Part shown: piece after piece, positions 10,061 to 23,493 of the stretch | How the letters are laid out: each line of letters starts with the position of its first letter | Position numbering within the stretch: position 1 is the first letter of the stretch | Assembly (NCBI GenBank): GCA_001692895.1 | Contig: KV748258.1 | Location: forward strand, 1 to 64,000 | DNA from: Cenococcum geophilum 1.58 | Taxonomy: Eukaryota; Ascomycota; Dothideomycetes; Gloniales; Gloniaceae | Length of the DNA stretch: 64,000 nucleotides | Reading direction: 5' to 3' | Position numbers and translations under genes: made by a program | Notes under the pieces: generated by a model | Seen by the model: the letters and a program-made list of their open reading frames with translations, nothing else | Told to the model about the DNA's origin: nothing | The model's database searches: none

Positions 10061-13000
10061 TTTAAGGTATTAATAGATAGTGGAGTAATAAGGAACCATA
10101 TCTTATTAATAGCAGTTAAAAGAATAGGATTACTACACAAATAGAAGGAATATTCTTACCTATTAATAATAATTTTAGGAGATCTAATAGCCTATAAAGG
10201 AGGTATTATTAATCTTAAAATAGGACCTATTTAGTTAACTATTAAGGGAAAACAAATTAAGATATCTTTTAATATATTACTATTAGGGAATAACAAAGCA
10301 GTACTAGAAATGCCTTAGTTATAGGAATATAATTTAAAGATTAATTAGATTATAAGATAGGTTAATATTAGGGATACTTAACACTATAAGATGCAATAAT
10401 AAGCCAAGTTAGTATAGTACTAAGTAGGAGCAACCTACGAAGAAATAGAAAAAGGGCTAAGCTATATACTAAAGAGATACTATAAGTATAGTAAGAAATT
10501 ATAGTCACCTAAGAGTGAAAAGCTATTAAAGTATATAGTATAGGACTATAAAATAGAATTAGAACTAGAAATAAGTTTAAAGTTCTTTCTAATCTATAAG
10601 CTTACTAAAGAGAAAGGTAGAGCACTAAAAGAGTTTATCTAAAAAAACTTATAAAAGGGATATATTAAACTATTATAGTTATTAGCGGGTTATCCAGTAC
10701 TATTCGTACTAAAGAAAAATAGCAAACTAAGGCTATATATTAACTATAAATAGTTAAACAGCATTACCAGAAAGGATAGGTATCCTTTACCCTTAATTAG
10801 CGAAATCTAAGATAGGATAGGTAATACATAAATCTTTACAAAGATAGATCTAAGATAGGCGTACTATTAGATTAGAATTAAGGAAGATAATAAATAAAAG
10901 GCAGCTTTTAGGTTAAAGGAAGGACTATATAAACCATTAATTATATAATTTAGACTTATAAACATACTAGTAACGTTCTAGAAGCGTATTAATAATATAT
11001 TAGGAGAATACTTAGATAAATTTGTTATAGCATATTTTAATAATATTATTATCTACTTAATAACTAAGGAAGAATATAGAGAATACGTTAAATGGGTTTT
11101 AAAGAGACTACAGAAAGAACAGATGCTAGTAGTAATTAAGAAATACAAGTTCTTTACTAGGAAGACCAATTTTATAGGATTTATTATTAAACTAGGCTAA
11201 CTTAGTATAGATTTAAAGAAGATTAAGGCTATAGTAAATTAGTAAGAACTAGAGAACGTTACGTAGTTAAAATTGTTTTTAGGGTTTTACAATTACTACA
11301 AAAGGTTTATAACGCAGTAATTAAAGAACATTAAGCCACTTACGTAATTAATAAAGAAAGAAGAACTATGGGTATAGGGAGAGAAATAGTAAGAACTCTT
11401 TAAGAAAGTTAAAGAGTTATTTACCTAGGAGCTAGTTCTTAAGATCTATTAACTAGAACTAAAAACGGTTATAGAAACAGATATATTAGACTTTATACTA
11501 GGGGTATGCTTTATACAGAAATATTAAAATAGATGGCACCTAGTAGCATACTATAGTTAAAAGATAATACTACTAGAGTTAAACTATAATATCTATAATA
11601 AGGAGTTATTAGGTATAGTTATAGCACTAAAGAAATAGAGAGCATTCTTATAAGGTATAGAAAAACTATTTATAGTTAAAATAGATTATAAAAACCTAAT
11701 AGGATTTCTAATAATAAAGGAACTTAACTAAAGATAGGTTAGATAGGCAGAGATGCTTACAGAATACTATTTTAAGATTTAGTATACTAAGGGTACAGAT
11801 AATACGCGGGCAGATACTCTAAGCTATAAGGCTAAACTATAAAATAACAAGAAGCTATTAGGGGCTTTACTATAAAAAGATACAGATAAACTAATTAGGT
11901 ATAATTATCCAAAAATTATAACAACTTAAGAAGATAAACTAAAGGGAGTTTATAAGTTACTAGAAAGCTTTTAGGTATAAAGAACTCTAAAAGTATAGCT
12001 AGAAGATCTATAGTCGGATATATACAAAAACTAAGAAGTAAAGTACATCCTAAGAAGTATAGCTAAGTAATTTATAGAGGAATTTTATAAGGGATTAACT
12101 TAAGGACATAATAGAGCTATAGGCTTAGTGTTAAGACTCTAAGAGGAGTATATTATTAACGGAATCTAAAGGATAGCTAAAAAGGTTACTAAGGAATATC
12201 TAGATTACTAAAGAAATAAACTAATAAGGCATAAGCTATATAGAGGGCTATAACCTATTAAAATACTAGAGAGACTATAGGAGGTTATATTATAGGACTT
12301 TATTATTAAGTTACTAAAGTTAAGAGATCCTATTACCGGATAAGATTATAACGTAATTTTAGTAATAGTAGATAAGCTTATAAAGTAGGGATACTTTATA
12401 GTATATACGGAAGAGATATTAGTAGAAGATATCGCTAGAATCTATATTAAAGAAGTGTTTATAAGATATAGAGCACTAAGTAAAATTATATCGGATAAAG
12501 ATTTAAGATTTATAGCAGTATTCTAGGAGGTATTCTTAGCGGAGTAAGAAGTGTAAGTAATAACTTCTACTATATATTATCCGCAAACAGACAGTTAAAT
12601 AGAAAGGTTAAACTAGACACTAGAGCAGTATCTAAGGCATTATATTAACCACGCATAGAATAATTAGGTATTACTATTACTAGTTATATAGTTTACATAC
12701 AACGTAATACCTTAAGAAGGAATAGGTATATTACTATTTAAGGCGAATTACGGATATAAGCTAAGAACATTATTATCGCTATATTAAGTAAAGAAGATAA
12801 ATAGCAGAGCTAAGTAAAGAATAGAGATATTAATAAATCTTTATATAAACCTTACGGAAACAGCTAAGGAAGTATAATAAAGGATAAAAAGGTACTATAA
12901 TACTAAGAGATCTAAGGGACCAGATCTTAAGGAGGGAGATAAAGTATAGCTACTACACAAAAATTTTAAAAGTTAATAACTAAGTAAGAAGTTAGACCAT

Positions 13001-14055
13001 GTTAGACTAGGACCTTTTAAAATTATATAAAGGATTTTACTAATTACGTTTAAGTTAAACCTACTAGCCAAAATAAAGATCTACCCTATATAGTATATTG
13101 TAATGCTAGAGCTAGTATACGGGAATATTAAGCCACTAGTTTACGAAGCAGATATATATAGAGGACAAGAAGAAGACAAATAGTAAGTTTTAAAGATTGT
13201 TAGTTATAAAGACATTAACAATAAAATATAGTATAAGGTTAAGTGGATAGGCTATAATAAGACTACCTAAAAACCACTAGAAAATCTAAAGAATGCTATA
13301 AAAAAGGTATAGGAGTATTAGAAGAAAATAGGTTAGGTAATATTAATAAAGAAGGATTATTAAAGAATAAGTTACCTAAGAGGGACCTAGGAAGAGCGAC
13401 TGCTAAACTACTTAGAGTTGTTCCCTTTACTATAGGAGGAGAGTTAGTTCTCTTATTACTTAGTTCCTAAAGACCTTATTCTATAAGTTTCTACTCTTTA
13501 AAATAAACCTTCTTACGAACCTTCTTAAGGCGAAGTAATTAAGTAGACGCCGCAATGTAAGTATTTAGGGCCTTCTATTCTGTATTATAAGAACATTCTA
13601 ACTTAATAAGGGCTTAAGATAGTTTACCATCTAGCCGCGTAGTAGTAGATTAAATATAAAACCCTAAGACAAATTAATTAGGGAACTAGACGACTATTAA
13701 GAGTAATAGGTTACGTATATTTAGTATTAAAGGTAAAGCAAATATTATAGGACGAATAAATATTCGCTTTAGTACACTTTAAGTAAGAGGACAATTATTA
13801 TAAAGAAGGACTCGCTAACGTAATATAAACTAATCCCTTTTTCGCATAATAAGAATATAGAGACGGTATAATCTTACTAAAAAATAATATCGCAGTAATA
13901 GTACGGGCACGACGTTAGGCGTATAAAGAAGAAATTGCTTTAGGTATAATAAGTAATAATATTAACTAAGTTAATTAGACGGATATTATACCTTTAGTAA
14001 ATAACTTAGAGATATTAAGGATCTTTAAGGACGAAGATAAAGAGAAGGGAGATAG
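10020..14055 (+). pseudogene. Gypsy-1 pol: protease, RT, RNase H, integrase, chromodomain, extension
   Basis: One frame holds the following in order. Protease LIDSG at about 10070-10084, with the catalytic Asp intact. Reverse transcriptase with [14 protein letters not shown] (10690-10735), RYPLPLISEI and the catalytic box read as YFNN at 11033-11044, where YxDD is expected. RNase H begins VIETD near 11467. Integrase has a zinc-binding region near 12090-12250 and SDKDLRF near 12492. The chromodomain core WIGYNKTT...PLENL lies near 13244-13290. The frame continues about 240 codons past the chromodomain to the 3' LTR. In this copy pol is in the -1 frame relative to gag, but the same interval is 22 bp shorter in Gypsy-2, so frameshifting cannot be inferred. 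Confidence 0.85.
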
Positions 14056-14464
14056 TGTTATGGACGCTCTAAGTACTATACTATAACTACTTAGAGAGGA
14101 GTTAGAAGAAGCTAGTTAGTTAATTTAAGTATGGTTTAGGATAGATCTAGTAGAGCTATATAATAAGAAATAGTAACTAAGGTTATATAATATACTATAT
14201 ATTAAATAAGAGGAATAAGAGGAACTTACGTACCTTATATATAAGAAGGATTTTATAAAAGTATAGTTGTATATTTAAGGACCCTTAATCCCTACCTAGA
14301 TAGTTCCTTCCTTATAGTAATTCTTAGAATATAATTAGAGTTAATCTATTAGGCAACTACTCTACTAGTTATTATTTATATTATTAACTACTATTTTTAT
14401 ATTTCCTATATACCTAGCCTATTAATAGAACCCACCGTAGTACTTACTATAAGGTTTCGTTATA
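14056..14464 (+). repeat. Gypsy-1 3' LTR (409 bp)
   Basis: Starts TGTTATGGACGC and ends GGTTTCGTTATA, immediately followed by TSD TAGGG. The purine-rich tract directly upstream (14038-14055) is the expected plus-strand primer. Confidence 0.9.
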
Positions 14465-14469
14465 TAGGG

Positions 14470-14801
14470 ACTATATAAAATTAAAAGCTAAGGGAAAGTT
14501 ACTAAAAGAAGACTCTTTTTAAATATTAGCTAGGGTTTTAATAAGATAAAGGGTTTATATACTAAGCTACTTAAAAGACTTAATACTTTAGTAAAAGTAA
14601 GATTCTTAAATATAGTAGTAGTAATTAGAGCTAAAGTGCTACCTAATATTATCTAACCTAGATATATAATTAAAAACTATAATAATTACTAAGGTTTATA
14701 GTAGGGCTAATAAAATAATTAAGTAGTAAGGGTAGAGCTTATATACTAATAATATATATTAGTTAGATAACTAAAAGTTACTAGATAAATACTATAAATG
14801 C
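14470..14801 (+). pseudogene. Decayed ORF segment B, between the two Gypsy elements
   Basis: The only pre-insertion DNA between the two Gypsy elements. In the phase continuing segment A it contains a 40-codon stop-free stretch (KLLKRLNTLVKVRFLNIVVV portion) and then a glutamine-like, stop-rich part. No family is recognised. Flanking TSDs TAGGG and CTATT show that the two insertions were independent events. Confidence 0.35.
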
Positions 14802-14806
14802 CTATT

Positions 14807-15233
14807 TATAACGGAACCTTATAGCAAGTACTATGGTGGGTTCTATCAATAGGCTAGGTGTATAGGAAATATAAAGATAGTAGTTAATAACGTAAATAAT
14901 AACTAGTGGAGTGGTTGCCTAATAGATTAACTCTAATTATATTCTAAGAATTACTATAAGGAAGGAACTATCTAGGTAGGGACTAAGGGTTCTTAAATAT
15001 ATAACCGTACTCCTATAAAATCCTTCTTATACGTAATATATATCTTATATATAAGGTACATAAGTTCCTCTTATTTCTCTTATTTAATATATAGTATATT
15101 ATATAACCTTAGTTACTATTCCTTATTATATAGCTCTACCGGATTTATCCTAGACTATACTTAAATTAATTAACTAGCTTCTTCTAACTCCTTTCTAAGT
15201 AGTTATAATATAGTATTTAAAGCGTCCGTAATA
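14807..15233 (-). repeat. Gypsy-2 3' LTR (427 bp)
   Basis: On the plus strand it reads TATAACGG at its left edge to CGTCCGTAATA at its right edge, followed by CTATCTCCC, the complement of the purine tract. Preceded by TSD CTATT. Confidence 0.9.
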
Positions 15234-18200
15234 CTATCTCCCTCCTCTTTATCTTCGTCCTTAAAGATTTAAAATATCTTTAAGTTATTTACTAGAGATA
15301 TAATATCCATCTAATTAATTTAGTTAATATTATTACTTATAATACCTAAAGCAATTTCTTCTTTATACGCCCAACGTCGTACCCATACTATTACTGCGAT
15401 ATTATTTCTTAGTAAGATTATACCGTCTCCGTATTCTTATTATATAAAAGAGGGGTTAGTTTATATTATGCTAGCGAGTCCTTTATCTTAGCAACTATCC
15501 TTTTATTTAAAGTGTACTAAAGCAAATATTTATTCGTCTTATAACGTTCGCTTTACCTCTAATACTAAATATACGCGACCTATTACTCTTAATAGTTATC
15601 TAGTTCCCTAATTAATTTATCTTAGGGTCTTATATTTAATCTACTACTACGCAGCTAGATAGTATACTGTCTTAAGCCCTTACTAAGTTAGAACGTTCTT
15701 ATAATACGGAACAGAAGGCCTTAAATACTTATATTACAGCGTCTACTTAATTACTTCGCCTTAAGAAGATTCGTAAAAAGGTTTATTTTAAGGAGTAGAA
15801 ACTTATAGAATAAGGTCTTTAGGAACTTGGTAATAAGAGAACTAACTCTCTTCCTATAAAGAGAATAACTCTAAGTAGTTCGGCAGTTGCTTTTCCTAGG
15901 TCCCCCTTAGGTAACTTATTCTTTAGCAATCCTTCTTTATTAATATTACCTAACCTATTTTCTTCTAATACTCCTATACCTTTCCTATAGCGTTCTTTAA
16001 ATTCTCTAGTAGCTCCTAGGTAGTCTTAGTATAGCCTATCCACTTAACCTTATACTATATTTTATTATTAACGTCCTTATAACTAATAATCCTTAAAACT
16101 TACTATTTATCTTCTTCTCGCCCTCTATATATATCTACTTTATAAACTAGTAGCTTAATATTTCTATATACTAGCTCTAGCATCACAATATACTATATAG
16201 GGTAGATCTTTATTTTAGCTAGTAGGTTTAACTTAAATATAACCGGTAAAATCCTTTATATAATTTTAAAAGGTCCTAGTCTAACGTAGTCTAACTTCTT
16301 ACTTAGTTATTAACTCTTAAAATTTTTATATAGTAGCTATACTTTATCTCCCTCCTTAAAATCTAGTCCCTTAGATCTCTTAGCATTATAGTACTTTTTT
16401 ATTCTTTATTATACTGCCTTAGCTATTTCCGTAAGGTTTTTATAAAGATTTATTAATATCTCCATCCTTTACTTAGCTATACTATTTATCTTCTTTACTT
16501 AATATAGCAATAATAATATTCTTAGCTTATATCTATAATTCGCCTTAAATGGTAACGTACCTATTTCTTCTTATAGTATTATATTATATGCAAACTATAT
16601 AACTAGTAATAATAATACCTAATTATTCTATACGTAATTAATATAGTGCCTTAAATACTATTCTAGTGTTTAATTTAATCTTTCTATTTAACTGTCTGTC
16701 TGCGGGTAATATATAGTAGAAGTTACTACTTAAACTCCTTACTCCGCTAAAAATACCTCCTAGAATACTGCTATAAATTTTAGATCTCTATCTAATATAA
16801 TCTTACTTAGTGCTCTATATCTTATAAACACTTCCTTAATATAGATTTTAGCGATATTTTCCGCTAAGATTTCTTCCGTATATACTATAAAGTATCCCTA
16901 CTTTATAAGCTTATCTACTATTACTAAGATCGCGTTATAATCTTATCTAATAATAGGATTTTTTAACTTTAGTAACTTAATAATAAAGTCCTATAATATA
17001 ACCTCCTATAGTCTCTCTAGTGTTTTAATAGGTTATAGCCCTCTATATAGCTTATACCTTATTAGTTTATTTCTTTAGTAATCTAGATATTCTCTTATAA
17101 CCTTTTATACTAGGTTTTAGATTCTATTAATAATATACTTCTCCTAGAGTCTTAACACTAAGCCTATAGCTCCATTATATCCTTAAGTTAGTCCCTTATA
17201 GAAGTCCTCTATAAACTACTCTACTATACTTCTTAGGATATACTTCGCTTTTTGGTTTTTATATATATCCGCCTATAGATCTTTTAGCTATACTTTTAGA
17301 ATTCTTTATACTTAAAAGCTTTCTAGTATCTTATAGACCTTTTCTAACTTATTTTCTTAAGTTACTATAATCTTTAGATAATTATACCTAATTAGTCTAT
17401 CTATATCTTTTTATAGTAAAGCCCCTAATAGCTTGTCGTTATTTTATAGTTTAGCCTTTTAACTTAACATATTGGCTTACGTGTTATCTATACCCTTAGT
17501 ATACTAAATCTTAAAATAGTATTCCGTAAGTATCTCTACCCATCTAACCTATCTTTAGTTAAGTTCTTTAGTTATTAGGAACCCTATTAGGTTCTTATAA
17601 TCCATCTTAACTATAAATAGTTTCTCTATACCTTATAAGAACGCTCTCTATTTCTTTAGTGCTATAACTATACCTAATAACTCCTTATTATAAATGTTAT
17701 AGTTTAACTCTAGTAGTATTATCTTCCAACTATAGTATGCCACTAGGTGCTATCTATCTAGATACTTTTATATAAAGTATACCCCTAGTATAAAGTCTAA
17801 TATATTTGTCTTTATAACTATCTCTAGTCCTAGTTAATAGATTTTAAGAACTAGCTCCTAGGTAAACAACCTCTTAACTTCCTTAAATAGCCCTTATTAC
17901 TTCTTTCTTTATTAACCGCGTAAATAGCTTAATATCCTTTAACTACTACGCTATAAACCTTCTATAGTAATTACAAAACCCTAAAAACAATCTTAATTAT
18001 ATAACGTTCTTTAGTTCCTACCAATTTACTATAGCCTTAATCTTCTTTAGATCTATACTAAGTTAGCCTAATTTAATAATAAATCCTATAAAATTAGTCT
18101 TCCTAGTAAAGAACTCGTATTTCTTAATTACTACTAGTATCTATTCTTCCTATAGTCTCTTTAAAACCTATTTAACGTATTCTCTATATTCTTCCTTAGT

Positions 18201-19250
18201 TATTAAGTAGATAATAATATTATTAAAATATACTATAATAAATTCATCTAAGTGTTCTTCTAATATATTATTAATACGCTTCTAAAACGTTACTAGTGCG
18301 TTTATAAGCCTAAATTATATAACTAATAGTTTATATAGTCCTTTCTTTAACCTAAAGGCTGCCTTCTATTTATCGCCTTCCTTAATTCTAATTTAATGGT
18401 ATACCTATCTTAGATCTATCTTTATAAAGATTTACACATTACCTATCCTGTTTTAGATTTCGCTAATTAAGGGTAAAGAATACCTATCCTTTCTTATAAT
18501 ATTGTTTAACTGTCTATAGTCAATATATAGTCTTAGTTTACCATTTTTCTTTAGTACAAATAGTACTGGATAACCTACTAATAACTGCAATAGTCTAATA
18601 TATCCCTTTTATAAGTTTTCTTAGATAAACTCTTTTAACGCTTTACCTTCTTCTTTAGTAAGCTTATAGATTGGAAAGAACCTTAAACTTATTTCTAGTT
18701 CTAATTCTATCTTATAGTCCTATACTATATACTCTAATAGCTTTTCACTTTTAGGTAACCATAATTTCTTACCATACTTATAGTATCTCTTTAGTATATA
18801 GCTTAGCCCTTTTTCTATCTCTTTATAGGTCGCTCCTACTTAGTACCATACTAACTTAGCTTATTATTACATTTTACGGCGTTAAGTATCCCTAATATTA
18901 ACCTAACCTATAATCCAATTAATCTTCAGATTATATTCCTATAACTAAGGCATTCCTAGTACTACCTTATTATTTCCTAATAGTTATATATTAAAAGACA
19001 TCTTAATTTATCTTCCCTTAATAGTTAGCTAAATAGGTCCTATTTTAAGGTTAATAATACCTCCTCTATAGGCTATTAGATCTCCTAAAATTATCACTAA
19101 TAGGTAAAAATATTCCTTCTATCTATATAGTAATCCCATTCTTTTAACTACTATTAGTAAAATATAGTTTCTTATTACTCTACTATCTATTAGTACCTCA
19201 AACTATTAATCTTGCCATTTAACTCATAAATTTAGGTATTATTCTTAAAT
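15234..19250 (-). pseudogene. Gypsy-2 pol (degenerate)
   Basis: Reading the minus strand gives the same pol order as Gypsy-1. The protease is LIDSR near 19182-19196, where the Gly of DSG is changed. The RT catalytic box again reads YFNN near 18205-18240, so both copies carry D-to-N changes there. Integrase and chromodomain follow, then the extension of about 240 codons up to the LTR. Numerous TAA/TAG codons exclude function. Comparing this copy with Gypsy-1 would let a consensus be judged, since RIP hit different sites in each. Confidence 0.8.
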
Positions 19251-22239
19251 TTCTTTAAGGGTCTAAGGCTCTACTACTAGCTCCCTCTAGTCCTATAGGC
19301 CTCTACTTTTCCTAACTATTAGCTACTAGATCCTATTTATACTTAGTCTAACTTAGGCCAATACTTAGTTCGCTTTTTATCTTTAATATGCTATAGACAG
19401 GTATTTTCTGGATATTCCCACCATTATCGTCCATTTAGGTATTCTTCTATAAGAAATCTTCTTAGTTAAAGTATTAAGTCCCTTTATTCTTAAACTTTTA
19501 TAGGGTGCCAATTATATATATACTTAGCGTTTTAATACTTTACCTCGTCCGTCATCCAATATATCCTTATTAGATACTTCCAATTTTTATCCTTTAGTGC
19601 TCTATATATATTATACGCATTATCTACATATACTATCTACGATAGTATATAATATGCTTAATATCTTAGGTTAACTCTTAGCTCGTCTTTATCCTTAAGT
19701 TTAAACCTTTCTTATATTAATCTAAGCGCTACGGTTTCATTTATAAGTACTAAGATTTACCTTTTACTTCTCTAGTTCTCTAATTACTCTTCTAAATCCT
19801 TTAATATTATAATTAAGGCTCCCTTAATATAAGTTATAGCCTTCTCTATAATCAGGTGGTTTTAAATAACTTTTTCGTCCAACTATATATAGAAATCTTC
19901 CCACTCGTTATTATATCGTTGTCTATACCACTTTTAGTACAGCTACTTAAGTATATACGGCTTATCCATAAGGAAATATCTCTTTATTACTATATTATAA
20001 CAGCCTTTAGTATATTATTCCTTAAACCTAATAGGAATCCCTAAATCCTCTTCTTATTCCAGTTCGGTAAGCCACTTAGCTCTTAGTATGCCTATTCTAG
20101 GTCTATTAGTAATCCTTTATACTAGCGCTCTATCCCTTATACGTCCTAATATACTAGATCTCTTATCTAGTTTCTATTCTTACTATAAGGTAATTCTTAC
20201 TCTAAATTCCTCTATAGTTTCCTTTCTTTCGCGTCTTATAAGTAGATCCTTAAAGTCTTCTTACTTCTTAATCTTAGTATTAACTTTTTAATCTTTAGGC
20301 CGAACACTATATTCTCCTAGTAGGTCCTCTGGGTCTATATATCTATCTCCTAGTTTAACTACTATTTATATTACAGATTCTCTAATTTATTAGTGGTCCT
20401 TATTTATGCTTTAAAATCTTAGTTCTATAAGATTCTTAATCCTAAGCTTGCTTTTAACTTAAGTTTAGCTCCCGCCTTAGTCTAACTAGGCGTCCATGGT
20501 ATTCTCATTTCATCTTAAAAGTCTTAAATCTCACTCATCTTATCTTAAGAATCTTATGCCGTTAGGAACTTTTATCCCAAGCTTATTCGTATATCTTTAA
20601 ACTAAGCTACTGCCCTACTTTATCGGTTTTCGTCCATTATAGGTCCTTAGGTATACCTTATCTTACTTTAAGAATCTTAGTCATCTCTTATCTCGTCTTA
20701 AGAATCTTAAGCCTTTAGCCTTTTGCCTTTATTAAGTGCCAAAGTGGTTTACTATCCTACTTCTCTTGCGTCTTACAAAGCAATAGATATCATATCTAGT
20801 GGGGTCTTAATCTCTACTAATGTTCCCTATTCTATAGTGGAATTATCCTTTACCTTTAGTATAATATCTCTAAGGTCCGCATGCTCCTAGTAAGCTACTT
20901 CCGTTACCTTATTATTATAAAATGTTTCGCCTACATTAAATTTATCGTCCTTAATGTCCAATCTATAAACTAGTTTATTGGTTCCTCTATATCCTATAGG
21001 TGCTAGCTTCTATAGCTAATAGCTTACGCCGTACTTAGCGTCTTTATAAATTTAGCATGCGTTATTATAACAAAACGCGAAACTTCTAATTAAATATTCT
21101 TTTGTTCCTTGCAGTATACTATCGTCCCTCTATACATATATATCTTCTACTAGTTAGGTTCCCTTTATTATATAATAACTCTAACTATCTTTACAATCTC
21201 TCACAAAATAACCCTATTTCCCGTAATTTATATAAGCTCCGTCTCTAAACTATTAATTTTACTATAGAGTCCGCCTAAACGTCTTCTGCTACTAAGATCC
21301 TTAATTTAGCCTATACTTCTTAGTCCTATAATCACTAGATCCTTAACCTCTAGGTTTTTATAGCTTCTTACTTTATCTCTTATAGGCTTTTTTAGTACCA
21401 CTTAGGTCTATTAGCTCTGCGCCATACCATAGTTTTTAACTTAGCTTTAGTTATTGCGTACTCTGCGTCTTATATAACTATAGAATTCTATCCTAACCTC
21501 TCTTAGTCTATTCCCTTTAGTAGATCCTATTATTAATCTTTATCGCTTAATCTATTAAATCCCTTAGGGTATCCGCATCTTCTATTAGAATAATTACGTC
21601 CTAGACTTTAGCCTTAAGTCCTTACTTATACTATGCTATAAGCGCCTTATTATTCTACTTAACTTATATCACTAATATTTAAAACTATATTATATACTTA
21701 ATTACTAAGGTTCGCTACGTAATATTTTAGAGTTTTCTTTCCGCCGTAGTTACTGCCTCTAGGTCTTTAAATATTTATATAAGTTACTCTACAAATCCAT
21801 TCTAGCTTAAAAACATAAACCATACCTCTTAGTTTATAGTTGTTATTTCATTTACCTATATTTCTATAAGGTAAGGCTTAAACTATTTAAGTGCTCTTCC
21901 TATTAAGAATAACCCTATATACGCTATTTAATCTATAAGTATTACTAGCTTTACTCCCTCTTACGCAACCTTAAAGTATATTTATATAAGGAATCCTTTA
22001 AGCTTTAATCTCTCTCCTAAGAATCTTTTAATTAATAGTAACTTAACCTTTACTACGCCTATTCTATTAATCCTTTATTTAAGTGCCGCATTATTCTCTA
22101 TTAACTAGTTAACTATTTCTTATAATTATCCTACCGTTACAGGTTATTGCGAGTTAGTGTCCGCTATACTAGTATCACCCCCTAACCTTAACGTAGTTGC
22201 CGCCGTTAATAGCATTATAGTGGCTGCTTTTAGTGGCAT
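19251..22239 (-). pseudogene. Gypsy-2 gag with long C-terminal region (degenerate)
   Basis: The minus-strand ATG at 22239-22237 matches the Gypsy-1 gag start. The zinc knuckle near 21190-21240 keeps its last Cys (FVRDCKD) but has Tyr for the first two. The QDSQ-type repeat recurs near 20510-20720 and the Cys/His segment near 19390-19440. The long extension between knuckle and protease is therefore shared by both copies. Small open frames at 19856-20044 and 20088-20291 on the plus strand are antisense shadows. Confidence 0.7.
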
Positions 22240-22283
22240 GTTATTTAACTTCTATATTTAATACTATAACTAGGTAGTAATTA

Positions 22284-22711
22284 TATAACGGAACCTTATA
22301 GCAAGTACTACGGTAGGTTCTGTTAATAGGCTAGGTGTATAGGAAATACAAAAATAGTAGTTAACAACATAAATAACAACTAGTGGAGTGGTTACCCAAT
22401 AGATTAACTCTAATTATATTCTAAGAATTACTATAAGGAAGGAACTATCTAGGTAGGGACTAAGGGTCCTTAAATACACAACCGTACTCCTATAAAATCC
22501 TTCTTATATATAATATACGTCTTATACATAAGAGTACATAAGTTCCTCTCGTTCCTCTTATTTAATACGTAGCATGTTATGTAACCTTGGTTACTATTCC
22601 TCGTTATATAGCTCTACCAGATCTATCCTAGACTGTGCTTAAATTAACTAACTAGCTTCTTCCGACTTCTCTCCAAGTAGTCGTAATATAGTACTTAAAG
22701 CGTCCGTAACA
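22284..22711 (-). repeat. Gypsy-2 5' LTR (428 bp)
   Basis: Right edge CGTCCGTAACA is followed by TSD CTATT at 22712-22716. It retains more C/G than the other LTR of the element, so the two ends were not mutated identically. Confidence 0.9.
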
Positions 22712-22716
22712 CTATT

Positions 22717-23488
22717 ATTATATATCCTATAGCTATAATAGGAACAATCTAAAAAATTTATTTAAATTAGGTCTACCCTAGCTAGATTAATCTAATAGGT
22801 AGTAAGAGGTTTTTAATATAGCTAGAATAGAGGCTGGTTTTAAGTATCCTACTTTATTCTACCTATTAGCTAGGCTGCTTAAATAGTAAGCCTCTAAAGA
22901 CAGATATTAAGGTTAAGATAATAGATCTAATATATATCGCTAAGAAAACGGCACTAGACTACTAGGATATAAAGTAATAGGAAGTGGTAAATATAAGACG
23001 GATTAAGCTAAAGGCTAGGTAGAGAATAGACTAAAAAAAGGAGACCTAGAGGAAAAAAAGGATAATAGTTGGCTTAGTAAAGAGAAGACCTAGTTAAAAT
23101 ATTAGCGATGCTGTAATAAAATATATATAACTTATAAAACAGGCGGTAGACAGAGATATGGAGTATCTTTACTATAGATTAACGATCCTTATTAGTCTAA
23201 ACTTTCTATCTTATCTGCACCCTTGTAAAACACCTAGCCTACTTATAGTCCTTATAATAGCGATTTAGGAATTGCGCCTTCTAACTAAGGAAAACACTCC
23301 CCCTTATCTCTTTAAAAAACACTGTAAAGATAGCAATTAGAAGCCTATATATAATAACTTATATCTAAAAGGCCTACCTTTAGTTTGTAAAAAGTCTAGA
23401 GATTAAAGGGCCAAGTCCTATACTAAATATTAAAGCCCCGGCAAATAATGCCATTAAAGCACTCCGGTTGTCTTCTTAATATAGGTCG
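22717..23488 (+). pseudogene. Decayed ORF segment C, between Gypsy-2 and Copia-1
   Basis: The plus strand looks coding: stretches such as IKQAVDRDMEYLYYRLTIL (about 23125-23185) and LYLKGLPLVCKKSRD (about 23361-23405) sit in the phase continuing segment B. A second frame over 22930-23220 has slightly fewer stops, so the phase is not secure. No family recognised. The region ends at the Copia-1 target site. Confidence 0.35.
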
Positions 23489-23493
23489 CTAAC

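Larger units (their letters stand above)
6531..14464 (+). mobile_element. Gypsy-1: full-length RIP-degraded chromodomain Gypsy (chromovirus) element
   Basis: Direct LTRs of 427 and 409 bp (6531-6957 and 14056-14464) begin TGTTA and end CGTTACA/CGTTATA. A perfect 5-bp TSD, TAGGG, sits at 6526-6530 and 14465-14469. Internal order is gag with a zinc knuckle, a long linker, protease, reverse transcriptase, RNase H, integrase, chromodomain, a C-terminal extension, then a purine-rich tract (AAAGAGAAGGGAGATAG) at the 3' LTR. This is Ty3/Gypsy order. All ORFs are shattered by TAA/TAG, so it cannot code. Gypsy-2, in the opposite orientation, is the same family. Confidence 0.92.
14807..22711 (-). mobile_element. 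Gypsy-2: second full-length copy of the same chromovirus, inverted
   Basis: LTRs at 14807-15233 and 22284-22711 are the reverse complement of the Gypsy-1 LTRs. A perfect TSD, CTATT, is at 14802-14806 and 22712-22716. Internal sequence matches Gypsy-1 end to end in reverse: chromodomain near 15970-16030, integrase to about 17300, RT box near 18205-18240, protease near 19180-19196, zinc knuckle near 21190-21240 and gag ATG at 22239-22237. RIP stops are as dense as in Gypsy-1, but at different sites. Here the protease DSG reads DSR and one knuckle Cys survives. With Gypsy-1 it forms arms of about 7.9 kb around a 342-bp spacer. Confidence 0.92.

Noticed and set aside
14807..22711. Gypsy-2 as a duplication of Gypsy-1 by inversion of one locus
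   Set aside because: Each copy has its own perfect, different 5-bp TSD, so both are independent insertions.
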